A stretch of DNA of 30,112 nucleotides from Cyanobacteria bacterium UBA6984 (GCA_002450015.1 DJYG01000015.1:1-30112), one strand, 5' to 3'; positions 5,827 to 14,688 are shown, numbered from the stretch's first letter. Notes: a model not told the origin generated them from the letters alone. Made by a program: numbers and translations.

Positions 5827-8800
5827 ATGGAATGTCCAAAATGTGGAATGGAAATAGATGACAAGGCATTAACTTGTCCTAATTGCAAAAAGGTTTTAAA
5901 ACTTGTTTGTCCTATTTGTAATGCAATAAATACCTCTAATACATGTCACAAATGCGGATATATTATTGTAAATAAATGTCATCAATGCGGAAAAATTAAT
6001 CAAACCATTATAGGGAAATGTCCAAAATGCGGTTTTGATACTCACGTTAGCGCAATATTACAAGGCTCAAATATTGAAGAATTTGCAGGAGTCACTTTAC
6101 ATTTTCAAAACATCAAAGATATAAAATCGCTTTTAGGTTCAAACAGACTATATGAAAAATTCAAAGATAAACTTAACGGACTCATATACGACTATACAAA
6201 ATCTATTGGCCTAAAACGTGGTGTACTTGGAGATGACACATACATTATAAGATTTAACAAAGACTATACATACGCAGCATCTGTTAAAAATGCTATGAAA
6301 TCTTCAATTGAATTATTAAATCTTATTACAAAACTAAATTATAAATTGTTAAAGACAAAAGATTTTATTTTAAAATGCAATCTTGCAATTATAAAAAGAA
6401 GCGCATATTCTTCGAATGATGATTATAAATCCGGTGTAAACATTAACATGATTTATCAAAATGAGAGTATGAGCAAATTAATTAGTAATCTACAATTAAT
6501 TGCAGATGGCAGCGTCTATGAAATTCTGGGTGATTCATACCCTATGGATTCAATTGGTATTACGAGGGTAAAAGATAAAAATTTATTCTTATATCAATTA
6601 GATTTAACAAATTATGTTCACGTGGATTTTCAAGAAGATGAGGAAGAAGAAAATAAACAAAGTGAAATATCTATACCGGATTTAATTGAAGAAGCCGATG
6701 AAAATTTGGAAACAGAAGACTCTATATATGACATCGATGGCATTTCCTTCAATGAAATTACATGTGAATTTACAAAAGAAATGTCACAAGGATTAAGCAA
6801 CAAACTTGTTGAAAGATTTAAAAAGCGTCCGAAAAGTATTATTGTATTAAAAGGTAAAAAAGAATATCAGCCTCGCGCAATTGATATTATTGAAAAATTA
6901 AAACAGAACAATATATTTAAATCCATAATTCAAATAGCTTGTTATGATGAAATGAAATATAAACCATACGCATTTTTCAGTGAATTGGTTTCGAATAAAT
7001 TTGCATTTAGTTCTGCCGGAATAGACAAAGATTCAAACGACTTTTCAAAAATACAGCAAATAGAACGTCAGGGATTTCTTTCTGACACTATTAACTTAAA
7101 AGCTCGAGAATTTCCACATCCTGAAGATGTAAGAGCAGGCTTATTTGAAATATTTGAAAAAGTTGCAGGTCTATTACAAAACTCACTTATAGTAATTGAA
7201 AACATCGAAAAAATTGATGACACGTCATCCGAAATTTTGCAATCTATACTAAGACAATTTGATAGATTTAGTTTAGGATACTTAATATTAAGCGACAAAG
7301 ATTTTTCTTTACATAAAAGTGCTCATTTTCTGTTATCAAGACGTGAATACACAGAAATTGCACTTCAACCTACACCTATAAAAGCTCTAATTGAAGCAAA
7401 TATGGGGTTGTGTAAGAATATTCTTGATACATTCTACATGAAGAAAATTTCTAAAAATTCAAAAGGGTCGCAACTGTTTTTTATGCAAGCTCTTGTATAT
7501 TTAATGGATACAGAAATATTTGTCGTAAACAACGGTTCGCTTGAACTTGCAAAAACAGACACTATTCTTTTCCCATCTACACTAGATGAATTAATTCAAG
7601 AAAGATTAAAGTACCTAAAAACTTTAGATAAAAATCTTTTCAGATTACTGGCAAGTATATTATTAATTGGACCATCTTTGACTCTAAAAGGACTATTAAA
7701 CCTTGATATTGAAAATATAAAAGATTACATCAGTTACTTAGAAAATAAAGGTTATTTATACAATAGCGGAGGCGTAATACAAGTTCAAAATTATGACTTG
7801 TACTACAATAATATGCTAAGTATTCTGTCGGAAAAAGAACGGATTGATTTTTCTAATCATATAGTTACTTCATTCTTCAAGGAAAACACTGCTCACCCTG
7901 TTTTAGCAAAATTATATAAATTTGCAAATAATAAAAAAAGAGAATTCGTACAGTGGGAAAATTTATCAGAAATAAACCGTTCGTTAGGAGATTTTAGCGC
8001 ATATTTAAATTGCAGTATAAAAGTATTACAATTATTATCTGATACAGTTACAGAATCGACAGATAAATCCATAGAAGATTATAAGCTTGAAGTTTACGAA
8101 AATATTTCAAACTTATTATATAAATATACTCCTGATAAAATATCAAACATAACTCAAATTATACTTGACAATTTAGAAGCAGGAATGGACGACAAAAAAG
8201 TTGTTAATCTATGCAATAAAATCATGCAAGGATGCTTAATTTCAGGAAATTATTCACAAGCATTGTTAATGGCACATAAAATTCTTTCAAGGTTGGAAAA
8301 AAGCGGCATTAATCCTAATGATAATGATTTTAGTCCACAAGCACTACTAATTTCTTTGATAAGATTAGAGATTTTGTTTAATGTTGGTGATTTAGAAGAT
8401 TGTATTACATCAGGTACAGAAATTTTTGAAAATATAAAAGGAGCTTCTTTAGGTGCATTAGCACCTAAGACTGTAACTACTACGCAATTTGAAGATTTAT
8501 TAAAAGATTCTTTTGGTTACATACTTTTTGCAATGGCAGTACAATTAAAACCAAATATTAAAGAATTTTATAATAAAGCAAAACAGGTAATAAAAAATAT
8601 TCCTGAATCATACAATGTTTTCTTTGATTTAGAAAGTATCATGCACGGTAGTAAATCTCCTTCGCCACACCAAAATGCGACAGACAGATTTGCTCAAACT
8701 TTAAGTTTTATCATTAATGCTTTTGCTAAGTATGGAACAGATGCAACAGCATTTGCATCCGAAATATATCACGCAAAACTTAGTGCAAAAGAACATAATT

Positions 8801-9177
8801 TTATTTTACTTGAACTATTTAGTGACCTAATGATTGGTAAAGCTTATATGAACAGAGATCAGGATAAAAAAGCCTCTGCAATATTTAGCAGTGTTCTTGA
8901 AACATCTCAAAATAACGGTATGAAAAATTTATTTTACCTAGCAGCATATTTTACCGCACAATTAGCATTAAAAAACTCTGATACTAATACTTCATACGGA
9001 ATTATTTCTAATACAATCATAGAACTTGAAAACAGTAAAAATAAAAATTACTATATTTTAATGTTATTTAAAGCACTTTATGGAAAAATTTTAAAAGCAA
9101 GAAATGAATTTTCAAAAGCTGAATTTTGCTTAAGTCAGGCAAAACAAATAGCTGACTATTACAAAATAAAATATTGA
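5827..9177 (+). CDS. Zinc-ribbon / cyclase-like / ATPase-like / helical-repeat protein
   Basis: The 1116-residue protein opens with six C-x-x-C knuckles (residues 3-6, 17-20, 28-31, 40-43, 51-54, 65-68), enough for three zinc ribbons. Residues about 83-255 resemble a class III nucleotidyl-cyclase domain (VLGDDTYIIRF followed by an alanine-rich helix), but the first metal-binding Asp region reads VTLHFQNI. An acidic linker follows. Residues about 310-530 resemble an AAA_16/STAND ATPase, with a Walker B-like LIVIENIEKID but no recognisable Walker A (LKGKKEYQPRA). The rest, to the end, is helical and TPR-like. Related layouts serve in signalling, but this one looks catalytically degenerate and may be a scaffold or sensor. 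It is divergent from the motor-like operon, and glgA follows by 20 nt. Confidence 0.75.
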   Translation: MECPKCGMEIDDKALTCPNCKKVLKLVCPICNAINTSNTCHKCGYIIVNKCHQCGKINQTIIGKCPKCGFDTHVSAILQGSNIEEFAGVTLHFQNIKDIKSLLGSNRLYEKFKDKLNGLIYDYTKSIGLKRGVLGDDTYIIRFNKDYTYAASVKNAMKSSIELLNLITKLNYKLLKTKDFILKCNLAIIKRSAYSSNDDYKSGVNINMIYQNESMSKLISNLQLIADGSVYEILGDSYPMDSIGITRVKDKNLFLYQLDLTNYVHVDFQEDEEEENKQSEISIPDLIEEADENLETEDSIYDIDGISFNEITCEFTKEMSQGLSNKLVERFKKRPKSIIVLKGKKEYQPRAIDIIEKLKQNNIFKSIIQIACYDEMKYKPYAFFSELVSNKFAFSSAGIDKDSNDFSKIQQIERQGFLSDTINLKAREFPHPEDVRAGLFEIFEKVAGLLQNSLIVIENIEKIDDTSSEILQSILRQFDRFSLGYLILSDKDFSLHKSAHFLLSRREYTEIALQPTPIKALIEANMGLCKNILDTFYMKKISKNSKGSQLFFMQALVYLMDTEIFVVNNGSLELAKTDTILFPSTLDELIQERLKYLKTLDKNLFRLLASILLIGPSLTLKGLLNLDIENIKDYISYLENKGYLYNSGGVIQVQNYDLYYNNMLSILSEKERIDFSNHIVTSFFKENTAHPVLAKLYKFANNKKREFVQWENLSEINRSLGDFSAYLNCSIKVLQLLSDTVTESTDKSIEDYKLEVYENISNLLYKYTPDKISNITQIILDNLEAGMDDKKVVNLCNKIMQGCLISGNYSQALLMAHKILSRLEKSGINPNDNDFSPQALLISLIRLEILFNVGDLEDCITSGTEIFENIKGASLGALAPKTVTTTQFEDLLKDSFGYILFAMAVQLKPNIKEFYNKAKQVIKNIPESYNVFFDLESIMHGSKSPSPHQNATDRFAQTLSFIINAFAKYGTDATAFASEIYHAKLSAKEHNFILLELFSDLMIGKAYMNRDQDKKASAIFSSVLETSQNNGMKNLFYLAAYFTAQLALKNSDTNTSYGIISNTIIELENSKNKNYYILMLFKALYGKILKARNEFSKAEFCLSQAKQIADYYKIKY

Positions 9178-9197
9178 GTATAAATATAGGAGGAAAA

Positions 9198-10643
9198 ATG
9201 AAAGTATTATTTGCAGCTGCAGAAGTAGCTCCATTTTCAAAAGCAGGCGGACTTGCCGATGTTGTAGGCAGTGTACCAAAAGAACTGGAAAAAAAAGTTG
9301 AACTCGCAATATTCACTCCGCTACACGGGTGCATTGATAAAGAAAAATTTGGAATAAAAGAATATCCAAATTCAGAAATGTGGATTACATTTGGTCATCA
9401 AGGACACAAATTCAAACTTCATACTTGCAAGTTACCTGGTACAAAAATTAATGTATTTTTTATAGAAAATGAATGGTATTTTGGATGTTTCAAAGACGTT
9501 TATCCAAAATATTTAGATACGAGATATGAACATGAAAGATATACAGCATTTTCACTTGCAGTCTTAGAATATGCCAAAGCATTGAATTTTAAAGCCGACA
9601 TTGTTCACACACACGATTGGCATACTGCAATGATACCAATGTTTATAAAAGCTAATTATAAATATGACGAATTTTGGAATAAAGCTAAAAATGTATTCCA
9701 AATTCATAATTTAGCTTATCAAGGTATTTGGCACGATGATATTCTTGATTTTGCAAATATGCGAAAAGATATTGTATATAACGAATGGGGATTAGAACAC
9801 TATGGAATGGTAAACTGGGTAAAAGGTGCTATTAATTATTCAGATGCAATACTTGTTGTTTCACCAAAATATGCACAAGAAATCCTTACTCCTGAATTTG
9901 GAGAAGGAATGGATTATACACTAAGAATGAATCAAGGAAAAATTCACGGTATAATAAACGGTATTGACTATACTGCATTTGATCCAAAACATGATAAAGC
10001 ATTGGTTAAAAATTACGATGCAAATTCCTTGAAGAAAAAACAAGATAACAAAAAATTTGTATGCGAACATTTTGGACTAAAATACAATCCTGAAAGACCA
10101 TTAGTTGCAATGGTATCAAGGCTTGTTGACCAAAAAGGTATTGATTTAATACGCGCCGAAGAAGGTGAACTGATGAACATGCCTGCTGACTTTGTATTTT
10201 TAGGTTCAGGAGCAGACGAGTATCAAAACCTATTAATATGGCTATCAAATAACTCACCGAATATCAGAGCAGAAATTGGATACAATAGTAAACTTGCAAA
10301 TCTAATGTATGCAGGTTCTGATTTATTCTTAATGCCATCAAGATTTGAACCTTGCGGTTTAAGCCAGCTAATAGCAATGAGATATGGTTCGTTGCCGGTA
10401 GTTAGAGCAACAGGAGGTCTTGACGACACGGTTACAGGTGAACCGCAAGACAAAGCAAATGGATTTAAATTCTGGCGCTATAATGGTTGGGATATGAAAG
10501 AAGCATTGTATTATGCATTTAACACTTTTTATAACAATAAAAAATTGTTTGAAAAAATGCAAAAAAATGCTATGACAACAGATTTTAGCTGGAAAATCAG
10601 TGCGCAAAAATATTTAGATTTATATAACAATTTACTTGCATAA
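9198..10643 (+). CDS. glgA: Glycogen (starch) synthase, GT5 family
   Basis: From the ATG at 9198, preceded by AGGAGG at 9188-9193, the product is 481 residues, normal for GlgA. The earlier in-frame TTG at 9174 is less likely. It shows the ADP-glucose-binding KAGGLADV near the N-terminus, HTHDWHTAMIP, ISGI-type NGIDYTAFDP, VSRLVDQKGIDLI and the C-terminal SRFEPCGLSQLIAMRYG with the catalytic Glu. It transfers glucose from ADP-glucose to growing alpha-1,4-glucan in the cytoplasm. No other glycogen genes are in the window. It ends before a strong terminator, so it may be cotranscribed with the large upstream gene. Confidence 0.96.
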   Translation: MKVLFAAAEVAPFSKAGGLADVVGSVPKELEKKVELAIFTPLHGCIDKEKFGIKEYPNSEMWITFGHQGHKFKLHTCKLPGTKINVFFIENEWYFGCFKDVYPKYLDTRYEHERYTAFSLAVLEYAKALNFKADIVHTHDWHTAMIPMFIKANYKYDEFWNKAKNVFQIHNLAYQGIWHDDILDFANMRKDIVYNEWGLEHYGMVNWVKGAINYSDAILVVSPKYAQEILTPEFGEGMDYTLRMNQGKIHGIINGIDYTAFDPKHDKALVKNYDANSLKKKQDNKKFVCEHFGLKYNPERPLVAMVSRLVDQKGIDLIRAEEGELMNMPADFVFLGSGADEYQNLLIWLSNNSPNIRAEIGYNSKLANLMYAGSDLFLMPSRFEPCGLSQLIAMRYGSLPVVRATGGLDDTVTGEPQDKANGFKFWRYNGWDMKEALYYAFNTFYNNKKLFEKMQKNAMTTDFSWKISAQKYLDLYNNLLA

Positions 10644-10703
10644 TAGTTTAAAAAGCACGTATATTGTCACTTTTACACTATTAACATTTGTAAACATTTA
10701 CGG

Positions 10704-10736
10704 AAAATTGCCTGCCATGCGGGCAATTTTTTTTTT
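10704..10736 (+). terminator. Intrinsic terminator after glgA
   Basis: ATTGCCTGC and GCGGGCAAT pair around a CAT loop, flanked by A and T runs, with an unbroken run of about ten T after the stem. This is a classic Rho-independent terminator. Confidence 0.93.
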
Positions 10737-10782
10737 GATAATCCTTATATAAGTACAAGTGTAAAAAGGTAGGAGTTAAAAA

Positions 10783-12111
10783 ATGAACGTTAATGCTATT
10801 AATGCAGTAAAAAGCACAAATTATGCAGCACCAAAATCAAATGTTGTAAAAAATGCACAATCAGATATAAAACCTGCATACAATTACAATGCTTTGGATA
10901 AAATGAGTGTATTGGGTATGAGCTTAGTACAACCAAGAAAATCAATGGCAGTATCGTTCACAGGTTGGTCACCAGAAGCACATAATAAAGAAACCATTGA
11001 AAGAATGGTAAAAATTATGAAAGATCCAAAAGTTCAAAGAGTTGCTGTATCAGGTCATACATCTCCTGACGGTGACAGCTTTGGTACTTCTTTTGCTATG
11101 GCAAATTTAATTAACCAAGCAACAGGCAAAAAAGTTGACGTATTCGTATTCGGTGACAAATTCCCTGAACATTATAACTACCTAAACACAAACCCTGATG
11201 TAAACGTTATTGTACATAAACCAGGAAAACCTGAAGATGCAGATAAAGCAGCAGAAAAATATGGTAAATATGATTTAGCAATTGCTGTTGACTGCGCAGA
11301 AACAAAATTAATGGCACCTGATTATAGAAAAGGTGTTATGAACAAAGCTACATACAGCTTAAAAATTGACCACCATCCATACAAAGAAGAATATAACGAA
11401 AAATGGGGAAGAACAGTTAACAATAAATATGCAAAAACAGAAAACTTAATTGATAGCACATTACCTGCAGCAGCAGAAATTGCAATGCAATTTGTAGAAC
11501 CTTTAGGTTTAAAACCTGAAGAATTAAGAAAAGAAGCAAAAGACGCAATGTTTACAGGCATGTTAACAGATACAGGCTGCTTTAAATATGCAGGAACTCC
11601 AATGACATTTGAAGATGCAGCATTATTAATGAAGGCTGGTGTTAATAATAGAGAAGTTAACTTGAATGCAATGGGTAATACACCTAAAGTTGTTTTAGAG
11701 GCTGAAAAAGTTGCATTAGATAAAATTCAATATTCTCAAAACGGAAAAATTGCATACTTCATTGAAGATGCAGACATAAAAGCAGCTAAAAAAGCTTGTA
11801 AAGAAGCAGGTTACGCTCAAGAAGGAAAAGATGCAGTTAAAAATGTATGCGGAAGATTACCTGAATTAGAAGGTGTTGAAGTTGGATTTAAAGTATCTGA
11901 ATTTGGCGGATCTGCAGCACTTTCAATCAGAAGCAGAAGTTTCGATGTATCAGAAATCGCAAGACAATACGGTGGTGGCGGTCACAAAAATGCAGCTGCA
12001 TTCCAAATTCCTAAAAATGGAAGAACAACTGAAGAAACAGTTAAAGCATTCGTAGAAGAATTAAGCGCAAAAATTGAAGCAAAAGAAGCTGAAAATAAAA
12101 AAGCTGCATAG
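10783..12111 (+). CDS. DHH-family phosphoesterase (NrnA-like) with S-F-x-G N-terminal extension
   Basis: The 442-residue protein has the DHH motifs GHTSPDGDSFG, AIAVDCAE, KIDHHPY and MLTDTGCFKY. A C-terminal DHHA1 domain carries the GGGGHKNAAA nucleotide-binding loop. NrnA-type enzymes degrade short oligoribonucleotides or pAp in the cytoplasm. The catalytic body begins near residue 65. Before it is an Asn/Ala/Lys-rich extension ending in VSFTG (residues 57-61) that ordinary NrnA proteins lack. It has no hydrophobic signal peptide. A TAGGAG ribosome binding site precedes the ATG. It is a single gene with terminators on both sides. The substrate (nanoRNA, pAp or c-di-AMP product) cannot be decided from sequence alone. 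Confidence 0.88.
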   Translation: MNVNAINAVKSTNYAAPKSNVVKNAQSDIKPAYNYNALDKMSVLGMSLVQPRKSMAVSFTGWSPEAHNKETIERMVKIMKDPKVQRVAVSGHTSPDGDSFGTSFAMANLINQATGKKVDVFVFGDKFPEHYNYLNTNPDVNVIVHKPGKPEDADKAAEKYGKYDLAIAVDCAETKLMAPDYRKGVMNKATYSLKIDHHPYKEEYNEKWGRTVNNKYAKTENLIDSTLPAAAEIAMQFVEPLGLKPEELRKEAKDAMFTGMLTDTGCFKYAGTPMTFEDAALLMKAGVNNREVNLNAMGNTPKVVLEAEKVALDKIQYSQNGKIAYFIEDADIKAAKKACKEAGYAQEGKDAVKNVCGRLPELEGVEVGFKVSEFGGSAALSIRSRSFDVSEIARQYGGGGHKNAAAFQIPKNGRTTEETVKAFVEELSAKIEAKEAENKKAA

Positions 12112-12146
12112 TATATAAAAATATATAATTTTAAAAAAGAAATATC

Positions 12147-12176
12147 AAAAGAGTCTTATAAAGACTCTTTTTTTTT
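12147..12176 (+). terminator. Intrinsic terminator after the DHH gene
   Basis: A perfect 11-bp stem (AAAAGAGTCTT / AAGACTCTTTT) with an ATA loop is followed by more T residues. It lies 36 nt after the stop codon. Confidence 0.9.
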
Positions 12177-12178
12177 GC

Positions 12179-12211
12179 AAAAAAAAAGGGTAAGCCGTAA
12201 AGAGCCTACCC
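12179..12211 (-). terminator. Intrinsic terminator after the ZIP transporter gene
   Basis: In minus sense, GGGTAGGCT pairs with GGCTTACCC (two G-T pairs) around a short loop, followed by nine T. It lies 18 nt beyond the ZIP stop codon. Confidence 0.88.
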
Positions 12212-12228
12212 AAGCGTATCATAAAGTT

Positions 12229-13065
12229 TTACATATAAATTACAATTAAACCTACCAATAAACCTAAAATAACAAAGAAAGCCGGTAATTTACTTCTATA
12301 CATTAATATTGACTGAGGAAGTATTTCCGCGAATACAACATAAAGCATAGCACCACTTGCAAAACTTAAACTCAATGCTAGCCCAAAAGGTCCTAAATCA
12401 CCAATTAAATAACCTAAAATTCCGCCTATAACAGTAGGAAAACCGCTTAATGCCGTAATAAAAATTGCTAGTCTGCGCTTAATACCACCATTAATTAGAG
12501 GAACAGCAATTGCCATGCCTTCAGGAATATTATGCAAACCTATTAAAATTGCCAAAATCATAGCTGAACCCTGCATTGATTTGGAATTAGCAAAAGAAGC
12601 ACCTATGGTCATGCCTTCTGGTATGTTATGCAAAGCAATTGCACAAGCCATAATAATACCTGCAACAAATAAAGATAATCTTGTATCATTTTTTTTCAAA
12701 TGTTCTGACAAATGATTACTATGTATAATTTCGTCCAAATTATCAGCCGTTTTCGGGTGATAAACATCTATATGATGAACTTCTTTATTTGTAAATCTAT
12801 CAATTAACAAATTGAGAAGGTAAACAACCAAACAACCAAAAATAATACCTAAAGATATAACAAATATATTAGTCTTTGTATTAATTGCCCCTAAAATCAA
12901 ATCAAGACAAACTATTGCAGTCATAACACCTGCGGCAAAACTAAGCAAAAGACTAGCTGTTTTTGATGAATCACGCTTAAACAAAGCACCAACTGCTCCG
13001 CCAAGTCCCGTGCCACCGACACCTGACAGTGCCGTAACTTTAACTAATAACAATAAATGTTCCAT
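12229..13065 (-). CDS. ZIP-family divalent metal transporter (ZupT-like)
   Basis: The 278-residue protein has about eight membrane segments. It carries the two hallmark metal-site motifs HNIPEGMTIG and HNIPEGMAIAV in consecutive helices, and a His-rich cytoplasmic loop (HHIDVYH through HSNHLSEH). ZIP proteins import Zn, Fe, Mn or Co into the cytoplasm. The substrate cannot be fixed from sequence. A GAGGAA ribosome binding site precedes the ATG. The gene is divergent from hydF. Its promoter is followed by an operator copy that also occurs before hydF, suggesting shared metal-dependent control. Confidence 0.9.
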   Translation of the reverse strand: MEHLLLLVKVTALSGVGGTGLGGAVGALFKRDSSKTASLLLSFAAGVMTAIVCLDLILGAINTKTNIFVISLGIIFGCLVVYLLNLLIDRFTNKEVHHIDVYHPKTADNLDEIIHSNHLSEHLKKNDTRLSLFVAGIIMACAIALHNIPEGMTIGASFANSKSMQGSAMILAILIGLHNIPEGMAIAVPLINGGIKRRLAIFITALSGFPTVIGGILGYLIGDLGPFGLALSLSFASGAMLYVVFAEILPQSILMYRSKLPAFFVILGLLVGLIVIYM

Positions 13066-13078
13066 TAATTCCTCAATT

Positions 13079-13096
13079 TGTTAAGTGTACCTAACA
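13079..13096 (-). promoter_or_regulatory. Operator copy 1 (ZIP side), TGTTAGG-N4-CTTAACA
   Basis: The minus strand reads TGTTAGG, TACA, CTTAACA. It lies about 5-22 nt downstream of the predicted ZIP transcription start. Both seven-base arms are identical to copy 2. The core TTAGG-N4-CTTAA resembles DtxR/MntR-type metalloregulator sites, but the regulator is inferred. Confidence 0.6.
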
Positions 13097-13107
13097 TTTA
13101 TATTTTT

Positions 13108-13136
13108 ATTATATGTTAAAATAAAAATATAGGCAA
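13108..13136 (-). promoter_or_regulatory. Promoter of the ZIP transporter gene
   Basis: The minus strand has TTGCCT (13131-13136), a 17-nt spacer and consensus TATAAT (13108-13113), predicting a start near 13101. Operator copy 1 lies immediately downstream, in a position suited to repression. Confidence 0.6.
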
Positions 13137-13137
13137 G

Positions 13138-13165
13138 AATTTTGTTAGGAGAACTTAACAAAATT
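13138..13165 (+). promoter_or_regulatory. Operator copy 2 (hydF side), TGTTAGG-N4-CTTAACA in a longer palindrome
   Basis: The plus strand reads TGTTAGG, AGAA, CTTAACA. It is extended outward into ten-base perfect arms (AATTTTGTTA / TAACAAAATT). It lies 17 nt before the hydF ATG, in the opposite orientation to copy 1. A weak TATAGG at 13128-13133 is the best -10 candidate for hydF and would start transcription at the edge of this site. Confidence 0.6.
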
Positions 13166-13182
13166 TAAATAAGGAAAATATA

Positions 13183-14346
13183 ATGAAAGCATTAAAATCA
13201 CAAAGACTACATATCGGAATATTTGGAAGAACTAATGTCGGAAAATCTTCATTAATTAATAAAATTACAGGTCAAGATGTTTCAATTGTATCAGATACAG
13301 AAGGAACTACAACTGATATTGTAGAAAAATCAATGGAACTGTTGCCAATAGGTCCGATAACATTTTTAGACACAGCGGGTATCAATGATACCACTGAACT
13401 TGGAACAAAGAGAATTGAAAAAACAATAAAATGTTTAAACAGATGTGATGTTGCATTTATAGTAACAGATAAATTTGAACTTGAAGAATGTGAAGAAAAA
13501 CTTATTGAAAAATTTAAAGAATTCAATATTAATTATTCAATAATCGTAAACAAGCAGGATAATTTACCTGAAAACAGAAGCGAATATATAGTTACATCTA
13601 CAGAAAATGACAATAACTTTATAGAAAAATTTAAACAAAAATTAATAGGTATGCTGCCTGATGAATATATAAATACACCGAAAATTGCAGGGGATTTAGT
13701 AAAAGAAAAATCAACAGTAATACTTGTGATACCAATAGATAAAGAAGCACCAAAGGGTAGATTAATACTACCGCAAGTACAAACCATCAGAGATTTACTT
13801 GATTCTGACTGCATAACTATTTGTGTAAAAGAAAACGAACTTGCTAATGCAATTAGCAATCTAAAAAATCCGCCATCACTTGTAATAACTGATTCACAAG
13901 CATTCAAGCAAGTAGCGGAAATAGTACCTGAAAATATTCCGCTAACATCATTTTCAATACTATTTGCAAGACTAAAAGGTGATTTAAATGAATTTATAAA
14001 AGGTGCAAATGCAATAAATAACCTAAAAGATAATTCAAAAATTTTGTTTCTTGAAAGCTGTACACATCACGCAATTGAAGATGATATAGCAAGAGTAAAA
14101 ATACCTAAATTACTCAAGAATAAAACAGGAAAAAATCTTCAATTTGAATACTTTACCGGACACGACTTTCCGGATATTGACGATTATGATTTAATTATAC
14201 ACTGTGGAGCTTGCATGACCAACAGAAAAGAAATTTTATCAAGAATAATAACCGCAAATAAAAAAAATATACCAATAACAAATTATGGAATAACAATTTC
14301 ATATTGTTTGGGAATTTTGGAACGTGCCACAAAAATTTTTTCATGA
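13183..14346 (+). CDS. hydF: [FeFe]-hydrogenase H-cluster maturation GTPase HydF
   Basis: The 387-residue protein has an N-terminal GTPase domain with P-loop GRTNVGKSS, the switch GTTTD, DTAG and NKQD. The C-terminal part carries the iron-sulfur ligands C293-T-H295 and H340-C341-G-A-C344, fitting the HydF pattern CxH-x(about 45)-CxxC. HydF is the scaffold that receives the di-iron subcluster from HydE/HydG and delivers it to apo-hydrogenase. Neither those partners nor the hydrogenase is in this window. Its presence implies an anaerobic hydrogen-producing or hydrogen-using metabolism. AAGGA precedes the ATG. It is divergent from the ZIP gene, sharing operator sequences. Confidence 0.94.
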   Translation: MKALKSQRLHIGIFGRTNVGKSSLINKITGQDVSIVSDTEGTTTDIVEKSMELLPIGPITFLDTAGINDTTELGTKRIEKTIKCLNRCDVAFIVTDKFELEECEEKLIEKFKEFNINYSIIVNKQDNLPENRSEYIVTSTENDNNFIEKFKQKLIGMLPDEYINTPKIAGDLVKEKSTVILVIPIDKEAPKGRLILPQVQTIRDLLDSDCITICVKENELANAISNLKNPPSLVITDSQAFKQVAEIVPENIPLTSFSILFARLKGDLNEFIKGANAINNLKDNSKILFLESCTHHAIEDDIARVKIPKLLKNKTGKNLQFEYFTGHDFPDIDDYDLIIHCGACMTNRKEILSRIITANKKNIPITNYGITISYCLGILERATKIFS

Positions 14347-14352
14347 TATACT
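14344..14352 (+). promoter_or_regulatory. Extended -10 promoter of gatC
   Basis: TGATATACT is an extended -10 (TG-N-TATACT) that overlaps the hydF stop codon TGA. The predicted start near 14359 leaves a leader of about 19 nt that includes a GGAG ribosome binding site. No good -35 was seen. Confidence 0.45.
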
Positions 14353-14377
14353 ATAAATAATAAAAATGGAGTAAAAA

Positions 14378-14659
14378 ATGATTACAGTAAAAGATGTTGA
14401 GCATGTTGCAAAGTTAGCACGCTTAGAATTAACAGAAGATGAAAAAGAAAAATTCACACGCCAATTGGGTGACGTTTTAAAATATGTTGACCAAATGAAT
14501 GAAGTCGATACTTCAAATGTTGAACCTTTATCCCATCCGATTGATTTTGTTAACGTAATGAGAGAAGACGTTGTTAAATATGAACAAACAAAAGAAGCGT
14601 TAATGCAAAATGCACCTGAAGAAGAAAACGGATTTTTTAAAGTTCCAAAAATCAACTAA
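14378..14659 (+). CDS. gatC: Asp-tRNA(Asn)/Glu-tRNA(Gln) amidotransferase subunit C
   Basis: The 93-residue protein is a standard GatC: MITVKDVEHVAKLARLEL at the start, FTRQLGDVLKYVDQMNEVDT, then EPLSHP and a C-terminal FFKVPKI. GatC stabilises the GatA-GatB complex that converts misacylated Glu-tRNA(Gln) or Asp-tRNA(Asn). gatA and gatB are not adjacent. A GGAG ribosome binding site precedes the ATG. pyrG follows after 29 nt, probably in the same transcript. Confidence 0.95.
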   Translation: MITVKDVEHVAKLARLELTEDEKEKFTRQLGDVLKYVDQMNEVDTSNVEPLSHPIDFVNVMREDVVKYEQTKEALMQNAPEEENGFFKVPKIN

Positions 14660-14688
14660 TAAAATTACAAATTAAACAGTGGGGAGAT

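Noticed and set aside
4083..9177. A complete Zorya defence system
   Set aside because: Only ZorA/ZorB-like subunits are present. No helicase (ZorD) or ZorC is seen, and the divergent gene is not a helicase. The surroundings are housekeeping genes.
9174..9197. Upstream TTG start for glgA
   Set aside because: It would overlap the previous stop and adds residues before the conserved start; the ATG at 9198 has AGGAGG.
13142..13171. TTGTTA...TAAATA as the hydF promoter
   Set aside because: It would start transcription after the ribosome binding site, at the hydF ATG, although AAGGA is present; the motif falls inside the operator palindrome.
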